Of a stretch of 7,380 nt of DNA, positions 1 to 6,013 are shown piece after piece (the first letter of the stretch is position 1; every line of letters begins with the position of its first letter). Source of the DNA: Myxococcales bacterium (GTDB taxonomy: Bacteria; Myxococcota_A; UBA9160; JALSIO01); the NCBI GenBank assembly GCA_026989995.1, contig JALSIO010000820.1:1-7380 (forward strand). Reading direction: 5' to 3'. A model generated the notes under the pieces. The model did not search any database and had not been told where the DNA came from. It saw only the letters and a list, made by a program, of their open reading frames with translations. Both the position numbers and the translations under genes were made by a program.

Positions 1-21
1 CCGAAAGGGACCGAACCGCAA

Positions 22-61
22 TCTCCACGGAAATGTCACCGAATCGATGCAGCGCCGTCAC
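22..61 (+). promoter_or_regulatory. Candidate PhoB box (11-bp phased half-sites)
   Basis: Two 7-mers, ATGTCAC at 33-39 and CCGTCAC at 55-61, each match 6 of 7 positions of a CTGTCAC-type Pho half-site. They are exactly 22 bp (two helical turns) apart. The in-register 7-mer at 22-28 (TCTCCAC) keeps only the CAC end, and the one at 44-50 is poor. A canonical Pho box has adjacent half-sites every 11 bp, so this is a degenerate match. Its position ahead of a pst operon, which PhoB controls in many proteobacteria, is the main support. Activation under phosphate starvation is inferred. Confidence 0.3.
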
Positions 62-124
62 GCGACCGGGCGAAGCTCGCGCCCGAAGCCCGCGCCCGGC
101 CGACCCCGACCTGGAAGGAAGGTC

Positions 125-160
125 CCTGCCCGGAGCAGGCGAGGGGCTTCGGACCCCGAA
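125..160 (+). other. Two small hairpins in the pstS leader
   Basis: Positions 125-129 (CCTGC) and 135-139 (GCAGG) can pair around a 5-base loop. Positions 148-152 (TTCGG) and 156-160 (CCGAA) can pair around a 3-base loop. The 3' arm of the second stem touches the first bases of the pstS Shine-Dalgarno (AAAGGAG, 159-165). A competing pairing, GGTCC at 121-125 with GGACC at 151-155, would break both. At this GC content short stems arise often, so any regulatory role is speculative. Confidence 0.25.
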
Positions 161-171
161 AGGAGAGATCG

Positions 172-1179
172 ATGCACCGAGGACGCGCGACACACCGGAC
201 CCGAAGGGGCACCCCGGGGATGTGGTCCCGGGCCGCCGCGTTCGCGCTGGCCCTGGCTCCGGTCTCCGCGGCGGCCGGGCCGGCGGAGGTCGATCCCGCC
301 GTCCCGGCCTACCAGCCGACGGCCGGAATCGCCGGCAACCTGAGCGCGGTGGGCTCGGACACCCTCAACAACCTCATGACCCTGTGGGCCGAGGGCTTCC
401 GGCGCGCCCACCCGAGCGTGCGAATCCAGGTGGAGGGGAAGGGATCCTCGACGGCGCCGCCGGCGCTCATCGCGGGAACCGCCCAGATCGGCCCCATGAG
501 CCGCCGGATGAAGGCCTCGGAAGTCGACGCCTTCGAGAAGGCCTTCGGCTACAAGCCCACGGAGATCCGGGTGGCGGTGGACGCGCTCGCGGTCTACGTC
601 CACCGGGACAATCCCAGGGAACGGCTCACCCTTCCGGAGGTCGACGCGATCTTCTCGCGCACCCGGCGCTGCGGCCATCCGAAGCCCATCGACCGCTGGA
701 GCGAGCTCGGCGTCCGGACCCTGGGCGATCAGCCCATCAGCCTCTACGGTCGCAACTCCGCCTCGGGGACCTACGGCTATTTCAAGAAGGTCGCCCTCTG
801 CGGAGGTGACTTTCGCGACGAGGTGAAGGAGCAGCCCGGCTCCGCCTCGGTGGTGCAGGGCATCGCCCAGGATCCGGCCGGCATCGGCTACAGCGGCATC
901 GGGTACCGCACCTCGGGCGTGAAGCCGCTCGCTCTCGCGCGTCGCGCCGGCGAGCCCTACGGAACCGTCGATCCGGAGGAGGTGTACGCCGGCCGCTACC
1001 CGCTCGCTCGGTTCCTCTACGTCTACGTCAATCGGCCCCCGGGCCGCCCCATGGACCCGCTGGTGGCGGCCTTCCTGCGCTTCGTGCTCTCCCGGGACGG
1101 CCAGGAGGTGGTGGTGAAGGACGGCTACCTTCCGCTCTCCGCACGGGTGGTGGAGCAGGAGCTCGCCAAGCTCCGCTGA
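172..1179 (+). CDS. pstS: PstS-family periplasmic phosphate-binding protein
   Basis: A 335-residue solute-binding protein that should capture inorganic phosphate in the periplasm and deliver it to PstC/PstA. The ATG is preceded by AAAGGAG (159-165) at 6-bp spacing, a strong signal that favours this start over Met17 (ATG at 220). The N-terminus is a signal peptide with a long Arg-rich n-region (1-20), a hydrophobic core (about 21-31) and likely cleavage in the Ala-rich stretch near 33-38. The mature part has PBP_like_2/PstS landmarks: GSDTL at 61-65, a Gly/Ser loop with LIAGTAQIG at 91-107, GPMSR at 107-111, an ALAVYVHRDNP strand at 138-148, and the ligand-loop motif RNSASGTYGYF at 194-204. 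The last matches the Arg and Ser-Gly-Thr anion contacts of E. coli PstS. C167 and C210 could form a disulfide. The Asp that contacts phosphate in E. coli PstS appears to be replaced in the GPMSR segment. First gene of the operon, 45 bp before pstC. Family assignment is firm; strict phosphate specificity is inferred from the operon. Confidence 0.93.
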   Translation: MHRGRATHRTRRGTPGMWSRAAAFALALAPVSAAAGPAEVDPAVPAYQPTAGIAGNLSAVGSDTLNNLMTLWAEGFRRAHPSVRIQVEGKGSSTAPPALIAGTAQIGPMSRRMKASEVDAFEKAFGYKPTEIRVAVDALAVYVHRDNPRERLTLPEVDAIFSRTRRCGHPKPIDRWSELGVRTLGDQPISLYGRNSASGTYGYFKKVALCGGDFRDEVKEQPGSASVVQGIAQDPAGIGYSGIGYRTSGVKPLALARRAGEPYGTVDPEEVYAGRYPLARFLYVYVNRPPGRPMDPLVAAFLRFVLSRDGQEVVVKDGYLPLSARVVEQELAKLR

Positions 1180-1200
1180 GGTCGGTCCCTGGACGGCATC

Positions 1201-1216
1201 CCGAGCAGCTCGGAGG
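1201..1216 (+). other. Inverted repeat overlapping the pstC ribosome-binding site
   Basis: CCGAG (1201-1205) and CTCGG (1209-1213) form a 5-bp stem around a CAG loop in the 45-bp pstS-pstC gap. Its 3' arm overlaps the first two bases of the GGAGG Shine-Dalgarno at 1212-1216. Such a hairpin could damp translation of the permease genes relative to pstS, or protect the pstS message end, but it is short and this is only a suggestion. Confidence 0.3.
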
Positions 1217-1224
1217 ACGGAAGC

Positions 1225-3432
1225 GTGCCCGGCGTGGACTTCCGGATCGCGCTCCACCGACGTCTGGCCGACGGCGCCGCCACCGCGATCGTGCGCGGGG
1301 GCGGGTTCGCGGTGCTCGCGGCGATCCTCGGGATCCTCGTCTTCCTCGCCGCGGAGGCGGCCCCCCTCCTGCGCGGGGCCCGGGTCGACCCGCGACCCGC
1401 CCTCCCCCTTTCCGGCCCTCCGCCTGCGGCAGCCCTCGTGGACGAGCACCGCACCCATGCGGCGCTCCTGCTCGCAGACGGGCGGGTGGTGGCGATGGAC
1501 CTCGCCGAGGGCTCCCGGCGCGAGGTCGCGGCACTCCCCGGCCCGGTGGCGGGGCCCGCTCTCGCGGAGCCGCGGGACGATCTGCTCGCGGCGGCGCTGC
1601 CGGGGGGACGCGTGGCGCTCCTGCGGCTCCACTTTCCGGTTCGCTTCGAGGACGGGGAACGGGTGACCGGGGTGGCGGCGGACGCCCCGGAGCTCTTCGA
1701 GCTCGGCCCCACCGGCCCCGTCCTGGCCCTCGCCGCGCGCCTCGAGCCCGACGGCACCGCGGTCGTGGTGGCGGCCACGGCGGCCGGAGGCCTGCTCCGC
1801 ATCGATCGCCGGGTGGAGGAGAACCCCTTTACGGGTGAGCGCCAGGAGCTCAGGCGGCGCAGCGAGCTCACCCTGCCCTTTTCCGGATCGGTCCGGGCCC
1901 TCGCCCTCGACCACCGGGGTGCCACGCTCTACGCCGGCACCGCGGAGGGGCGCCTGCTGCGCTGGCGATTCGACGAGACCGCGCGGCCCATCGGAGAGCC
2001 CGAGCTGCACCGGGTGGGCGCCGATCCCGTCACGGCCCTCCTGCTTCTGCTCGGAGAGCGATCGCTCGTCGCGGGCACCGCTTCGGGAGAGCTCTCCCTG
2101 TGGTTTCCGGTGAGGCCCTCCGAGGAGGCCACCGCCCTGCTCCACCGCATCCGGGAGTTTCCGCCGCTCGCCGCCGCGGTCGAGCACCTCGCCCCCTCGG
2201 AGCGGGACCGCAGCTTCCTGGCCGTGGGCGAGGACGGGGGCTCTGCCCTCTACTACGGGACCTCGGGCAGCCGGAGGGCGCGCCTTCCCGCCGGAGGGGA
2301 GGAGGTCCTCGCCGTCGCCTACGCGCCCAAGGGCGATGGCGCGGTGCTCGCCGACGCACGGGCCCTCCGCCCCTTCGACATCGATCCGGGGCACCCGGAG
2401 GCCACCCTGGGGACCCTCTTCCGGCGGGTGTGGTACGAGGGCTATCCCGCCCCGGCCCACGTATGGCAGTCGAGCAGCGGGGACGATGCCTTCGAACCCA
2501 AGCTCGGGCTGGTGCCGCTCATCGTGGGCACGCTCAAGGGCACCTTCTACTCCCTGCTCCTCGCCGTTCCCGTGGGCCTGCTGGCCGCCATCTACGCCTC
2601 GCAGTTCCTGCACGAGCGGCTCCGGAGCGTGATCAAGCCCGCCGTCGAGCTCATGGCCTCCATCCCGAGCGTGGTCCTCGGCTTCCTCGCGGGCCTCTGG
2701 CTGGCGCGACGCATGGCCGAGCTCCTGCCCGGTGTGCTGCTCTTCGCGGTGCTCGCGCCCGCGGGAGCGCTGCTCGCGGGCCGACTCTGGGGGTCCCTCC
2801 CCCGCCGCCTCACCGCCTCGCTCCCTGCCGGCAGCGAGCTCGCCGTGCACCTCGGGGCCCTGGCCGTGAGCCTCGCCGCCAGCGTCGCGCTCGCCCCCGC
2901 GGCGGGCGAGCTCCTCTTCGGCGGGAGCTTTCCGGGATTCGTGCGAAAGGCACTCGGGATCCCGTACGAGCAGCGCAACGCCGTCGTGGTGGGGGTGGCC
3001 ATGGGCTTCGCCGTGATCCCCATCCTCTTCTCCGTCGCCGAAGACGCCCTTTCCAACGTGCCCCGAAGCCTCGCCGCCGCCTCCCTGGCCCTCGGGGCCA
3101 CCCGCTGGCAGACGGTGACCCGGATCGTGCTGCCGAGCGCGAGCCCCGGAATCTTCTCGGCGGTGATGATCGCCGTGGGCCGGGCCGTGGGCGAGACCAT
3201 GATCGTGCTGATGGCGGCCGGGAACACGCCGCTGCTCGACTGGAATCCCTTCACCGGCTTCCGCACGCTGTCGGCGAACATCGCGGTGGAGATCCCGGAG
3301 GCGCCCGCCGGAAGCACCCTCTACCGGACGCTCTTCCTGACCGCACTCCTGCTCTTCGCCTTCACCTTCGTCGTCAACACCGCTGCCGAGGCGGTGCGTC
3401 ACCGCCTTCGCGAGCGGTTCGCGAGGCTCTAG
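1225..3432 (+). CDS. pstC: PstC, large-form phosphate ABC transporter permease with N-terminal propeller-like domain
   Basis: A 735-residue inner-membrane permease subunit of the phosphate importer, more than twice the roughly 320 residues of E. coli PstC. The GTG start has GGAGG (1212-1216) 8 bp upstream. Order: short cytoplasmic N-terminus; transmembrane helix about 26-46; a domain at about 65-410 that should be periplasmic and shows seven blade-like strand-turn-strand segments; then the permease core from about 428 to 720 with several hydrophobic helices. The ABC-permease coupling (EAA-type) loop runs from about 606 to 657 and includes [32 protein letters not shown] and GRAVGET, which match large-form gammaproteobacterial PstC as I remember it. 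An additional hydrophobic stretch at about 540-560 lies between the early and late core helices. It should pair with PstA to form the channel and receive phosphate from PstS; the coupling loop would contact PstB. The function of the N-terminal domain is not known to me. The stop codon is 2 bp before pstA, suggesting translational coupling. Confidence 0.92.
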   Translation: MPGVDFRIALHRRLADGAATAIVRGGGFAVLAAILGILVFLAAEAAPLLRGARVDPRPALPLSGPPPAAALVDEHRTHAALLLADGRVVAMDLAEGSRREVAALPGPVAGPALAEPRDDLLAAALPGGRVALLRLHFPVRFEDGERVTGVAADAPELFELGPTGPVLALAARLEPDGTAVVVAATAAGGLLRIDRRVEENPFTGERQELRRRSELTLPFSGSVRALALDHRGATLYAGTAEGRLLRWRFDETARPIGEPELHRVGADPVTALLLLLGERSLVAGTASGELSLWFPVRPSEEATALLHRIREFPPLAAAVEHLAPSERDRSFLAVGEDGGSALYYGTSGSRRARLPAGGEEVLAVAYAPKGDGAVLADARALRPFDIDPGHPEATLGTLFRRVWYEGYPAPAHVWQSSSGDDAFEPKLGLVPLIVGTLKGTFYSLLLAVPVGLLAAIYASQFLHERLRSVIKPAVELMASIPSVVLGFLAGLWLARRMAELLPGVLLFAVLAPAGALLAGRLWGSLPRRLTASLPAGSELAVHLGALAVSLAASVALAPAAGELLFGGSFPGFVRKALGIPYEQRNAVVVGVAMGFAVIPILFSVAEDALSNVPRSLAAASLALGATRWQTVTRIVLPSASPGIFSAVMIAVGRAVGETMIVLMAAGNTPLLDWNPFTGFRTLSANIAVEIPEAPAGSTLYRTLFLTALLLFAFTFVVNTAAEAVRHRLRERFARL

Positions 3433-3437
3433 CCGTG
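3423..3437 (+). promoter_or_regulatory. Ribosome-binding site deciding the GTG start of pstA
   Basis: GAGG at 3423-3426 lies inside the last codons of pstC, 8 bp before GTG at 3435. The nearest ATG (3477) has only a GAGG at 3459-3462, spaced 14 bp away, which is too far to be good. I therefore choose the GTG. This leaves 2 bp between the pstC stop and the pstA start, so ribosomes finishing pstC could re-initiate directly. Confidence 0.6.
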
Positions 3438-5069
3438 CCGCCCCGGCCCTCCCGCGCCGAGGCCCGCGACCGCGCGATGACCGCGCTCACGGCCGCCGCC
3501 CTCGCCCTCACGGTGCTGCTGCTCGCCGGCCTGATCACCCTGCTCGCGGTCCGGGGCCTCGGCGCCTTTCGGGTGCGGCCCCTCGATCTGCTCGAGCTCC
3601 GCGACGGGAGCCGCCTCCTCGTCGAGATCCGCGACCGCGAGCGGATTCCGGCCGGCCTCCCCGGGGCCGGCCACCACCGGATCCGCGCGCGAACCGGCAA
3701 CCGCGACCTCACCGGGAACGACTTCCTGTGGATCGACGAGTCCGAGATCGTCCACCGGAGCCGGCCGCGCGACGCGGCCCTCCTCGAGCGGCTCGAGTGG
3801 GGCCCCTTTCTCGGCTTCGCGGCCGAGCTGCGACGCGACGGCGCGGTGCTCGCCCGCGGCCCGCGCGAGGCCTTCGAGGCAGCCCGGGCCCTGCTGCCCG
3901 CCAAGCGGGCGCAGTGGGAGCGCATCCGGGAGCTCGAACGCGGAGAGATCGGGGCCGTGAACCGGGCCCTCGAGCGCCTCCGCCTCGAGCGGCGCGCCCT
4001 CGCGAGGCGGGCCCTGCCCCCCGAAGAGCGCGAGCGCCGGGAGTCGGCCCTCGCCGCCTCGATCGCCGAGCAGCAGGCCCGGTACCGGGAGCTGGCCGGA
4101 CGGCTCGACGCGCTCCGCGCCGGGTTCGAGCGCGAGCGACTGCTCATGCGCACGGCCGATGGCCGGGAAAGGGAGATCCCCCTCGGCCACGTGGTCCGGA
4201 TGATCAGGCCCAACGCCCTCGGCCCCGTCGCCCGCGCAGGCGTGTACCTCTCCCGGCTGCGCGAGTTCCTGCTCGACGAGCCGCGGGAGTCGAACACCGA
4301 GGGGGGGATCTTTCCGGCCCTCTTCGGGACCGTGCTCATGGTCCTGATCATGGCCCTCGCCGTGACCCCCTTCGGGGTCTTCGCGGCGATCTACCTCCGC
4401 GAGTATTCCCGCGGTGGGCCCTTCGTCCGCGCCATCCGGGTCGCGGTCCACAACCTCGCCGGCGTACCCTCGATCGTCTTCGGGGTATTCGGACTCGGCT
4501 TCTTCGTCTACGGGGTGGGCGGTGTCATCGACCGCCTCTTCTTCCCCGACGCCCTTCCCACACCCACCTTCGGGACCGGGGGGATCCTCTGGGCCAGCCT
4601 GACGCTCGCCCTGCTCACCGTTCCGGTCGTGATCGTGGCCACCGAGGAGGGGCTCGACTCGGTACCGGAGATCGCGCGCCAGGGATCCCGGGCGCTCGGG
4701 GCCACGCGCTTCGAGACCTTGGTGCGCGTGATCCTTCCCGGGGCGTCGCCGGGCATCCTGACCGGCCTCATCCTCGCGATGTCGCGCGCTGCCGGGGAGG
4801 TCGCGCCGCTCATGGTGGTCGGCATGGTGAAGCTCGCCCCGGCCCTTCCCCTCGACACCGAGTATCCCTATCTGCACCTCGAGCGGAAGTTCATGCACCT
4901 CGGCTTTCACATCTACGACGTGGGCTTCCAGAGCCCCAACGTGGAGGCGGTGCTGCCGCTGGTCTACGCGACGGCGCTCCTCCTGATCGGCGTGGTCCTC
5001 GTGAGCAACCTCGCGGCCATCCTCCTCCGCAACCGGCTGCGGCGGCGCTTCGCGTCGCCACACCTCTGA
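3435..5069 (+). CDS. pstA: PstA, large-form phosphate ABC transporter permease with periplasmic coiled-coil segment
   Basis: The second permease subunit of the phosphate importer: 544 residues from the GTG (530 if ATG 3477 is used), against about 300 in E. coli. The open frame extends far upstream through pstC, but that part is a shadow. A transmembrane helix at about 17-40 follows a basic N-terminus. Residues 41-290 should be periplasmic: a beta-rich part (45-140), then a highly charged Arg/Glu helix at about 155-237 with coiled-coil character. The permease core follows at about 292-532, with helices near 295-320, 339-360, 383-402, 434-463 and 508-530. The coupling loop at 404-455 carries [19 protein letters not shown], then [19 protein letters not shown], and ends in SRAAGE. 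After it comes the APLMVVG/LPLD region typical of PstA. The segment [22 protein letters not shown] (478-499 region) also fits large-form PstA as I remember it. It pairs with PstC; the stop is 11 bp before pstB. Confidence 0.92.
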   Translation: MPPRPSRAEARDRAMTALTAAALALTVLLLAGLITLLAVRGLGAFRVRPLDLLELRDGSRLLVEIRDRERIPAGLPGAGHHRIRARTGNRDLTGNDFLWIDESEIVHRSRPRDAALLERLEWGPFLGFAAELRRDGAVLARGPREAFEAARALLPAKRAQWERIRELERGEIGAVNRALERLRLERRALARRALPPEERERRESALAASIAEQQARYRELAGRLDALRAGFERERLLMRTADGREREIPLGHVVRMIRPNALGPVARAGVYLSRLREFLLDEPRESNTEGGIFPALFGTVLMVLIMALAVTPFGVFAAIYLREYSRGGPFVRAIRVAVHNLAGVPSIVFGVFGLGFFVYGVGGVIDRLFFPDALPTPTFGTGGILWASLTLALLTVPVVIVATEEGLDSVPEIARQGSRALGATRFETLVRVILPGASPGILTGLILAMSRAAGEVAPLMVVGMVKLAPALPLDTEYPYLHLERKFMHLGFHIYDVGFQSPNVEAVLPLVYATALLLIGVVLVSNLAAILLRNRLRRRFASPHL

Positions 5070-5080
5070 GGGAGGGCGCG

Positions 5081-5977
5081 GTGAGCCCGCACGAACGGAT
5101 CGCACCGCCCGCGCCCAGTCCGCCGGACCGCGCTGGGGCGGATCGCCACGCCAGGGTGGAGGCACCGGGAGGCGGCGTGGCTCCCGGTCCCGGTTCCCAG
5201 CCCACCGGTCCCGGGCAGGTCGGCAGGCCGATCCTCGCGACCCGCGACCTCTCGCTCTGGTACGGCGGGAGCCAGGCGCTGAGCGAAGTCACCCTCGACG
5301 TGCCCGAACGCCAGATCACGGCCCTGATCGGGCCCTCGGGCTGTGGCAAATCGACCCTGCTCCGCTGCTTCAACCGGATGAACGACCTGATCGACGGCGT
5401 CCGGATCACGGGCGACGTTCTCTTCCACGGCCAGTCCATCCTCGGGCACGACATGGACGTCAATGCGCTCCGCAAGCGCATCGGCATGGTCTTCCAGCGC
5501 TCGAACCCCTTCCCGAAGTCCATCTTCGAGAACGTGGCCTACGGCTGCCGCATCCACGGGATCCGCAAGCGGAGCGAGCTCGAGCCCATCGTGGAGCGAA
5601 GCCTCCGGCGGGCCGCCCTGTGGGACGAGGTGAAGGATCGCCTTCACGAGAGCGCGCTCGGACTCTCCGGCGGGCAGCAGCAGCGGCTGTGCATCGCCCG
5701 GGCGATCGCCGTCGAGCCGGAGGTCATCCTCCTCGACGAGCCCTGCTCGGCGCTCGACCCGGTCTCCACGGCGCGCATCGAGGAGCTCATGCGCGAGCTC
5801 CGCGAAACGTACACCCTCGTCATCGTGACGCACAACATGCAGCAGGCGGCGCGGGTCTCGGACCTCACCGGCTTCTTCTACCTGGGGCGCCTGGTCGAGT
5901 TCGCCCCCACCGGGGAGCTCTTCGTGAGCCCGCGCGACCCGCAGACCGAGGCCTACATCACGGGACGTTTCGGATAG
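5081..5977 (+). CDS. pstB: PstB, phosphate ABC transporter ATP-binding protein
   Basis: Cytoplasmic ATPase that powers phosphate import by binding the PstC/PstA coupling loops. From the GTG at 5081 (GGAGGG at 5071-5076, 4-bp spacing) it is 298 residues. All ABC motifs are intact: Walker [10 protein letters not shown] at 84-92, Q-loop Q139, signature LSGGQQQR at 195-202, Walker B VILLDE at 215-220, D-loop SALD at 223-226 and H-loop H251. The PstB-specific FNRMNDLI segment after Walker A (97-104) and [12 protein letters not shown] (142-153) separate it from other ABC ATPases. Residues 1-48 form a Pro/Gly/Arg-rich, probably disordered extension before the ATPase fold begins at about 50. An in-frame GTG at 5177 also has a Shine-Dalgarno and would give 266 residues, close to the usual 257-280, so the start is uncertain although the gene is not. 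It is 11 bp after pstA and 36 bp before the porin gene. Confidence 0.96.
   Translation: MSPHERIAPPAPSPPDRAGADRHARVEAPGGGVAPGPGSQPTGPGQVGRPILATRDLSLWYGGSQALSEVTLDVPERQITALIGPSGCGKSTLLRCFNRMNDLIDGVRITGDVLFHGQSILGHDMDVNALRKRIGMVFQRSNPFPKSIFENVAYGCRIHGIRKRSELEPIVERSLRRAALWDEVKDRLHESALGLSGGQQQRLCIARAIAVEPEVILLDEPCSALDPVSTARIEELMRELRETYTLVIVTHNMQQAARVSDLTGFFYLGRLVEFAPTGELFVSPRDPQTEAYITGRFG
5167..5179 (+). promoter_or_regulatory. Alternative ribosome-binding site and GTG start for pstB
   Basis: GGGAGG at 5167-5172 lies 4 bp before an in-frame GTG at 5177. This signal is as good as the one before GTG 5081. Starting here removes 32 residues of low-complexity Pro/Gly/Arg sequence and gives a 266-residue PstB. 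I kept 5081 because it follows the pstA stop by only 11 bp. Confidence 0.4.
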
Positions 5978-5986
5978 CCCCCGGAC

Positions 5987-6009
5987 CGCTTCCCCGAAAG
6001 CGAAGGAGA
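5987..6009 (+). other. Small hairpin next to the porin gene ribosome-binding site
   Basis: CGCTT (5987-5991) and AAGCG (5998-6002) can form a 5-bp stem with a 6-base loop. It directly abuts AAGGAGA (6003-6009), the Shine-Dalgarno of the porin gene. There is no T-tract, so it is not an intrinsic terminator; read-through from pstB into the porin gene is expected unless some other signal intervenes. Confidence 0.3.
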
Positions 6010-6013
6010 AGCC

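Larger units (their letters stand above)
1..171 (+). other. Non-coding leader of the pst operon
   Basis: I see no credible gene in this stretch; the open frames that cross it are Arg/Pro/Gly-rich frames of the kind high GC produces by chance. It contains a candidate PhoB-type repeat (22-61), two small inverted repeats (125-139 and 148-160) and the strong Shine-Dalgarno of pstS (159-165). No convincing -10 hexamer stands out; the least GC-rich stretch is around 41-48. The end of any upstream gene lies outside the window. Confidence 0.6.

Noticed and set aside
33..809. A 258-codon + strand frame overlapping the leader and pstS
   Set aside because: It overlaps pstS out of frame, is Arg/Gly/Pro-rich, and has no Shine-Dalgarno near its start.
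1420..2460. A frameshift or gene-fusion artefact joining an unrelated propeller gene to pstC
   Set aside because: The frame is continuous with uniform codon use, and long PstC proteins with an N-terminal extension are known in gammaproteobacteria, so this is a natural domain arrangement.
58..3402. A 1114-codon open frame on the - strand opposite pstS and pstC
   Set aside because: It is antisense to two confidently identified genes, has a composition rich in Gly, Glu, Arg and His with no domain or membrane pattern, and is the frame expected to stay open opposite GC-rich codons.
2100..3434. Upstream extension of the pstA reading frame through pstC, suggesting a 989-residue protein
   Set aside because: This part is Arg/Pro/Gly-rich and overlaps the permease core of pstC in another frame. 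The membrane protein begins only at the GTG at 3435, which has its own ribosome-binding site.
3728..5080. Upstream extension of the pstB frame through pstA, suggesting a 749-residue fusion
   Set aside because: The extension is an Arg/Pro-rich shadow of pstA; ABC ATPase sequence begins well after GTG 5081.
3429..5165. A 578-codon open frame on the - strand opposite pstA
   Set aside because: Low-complexity Glu/Gly/Arg/Pro composition, no recognisable motif and full overlap with pstA; a GC-driven shadow.
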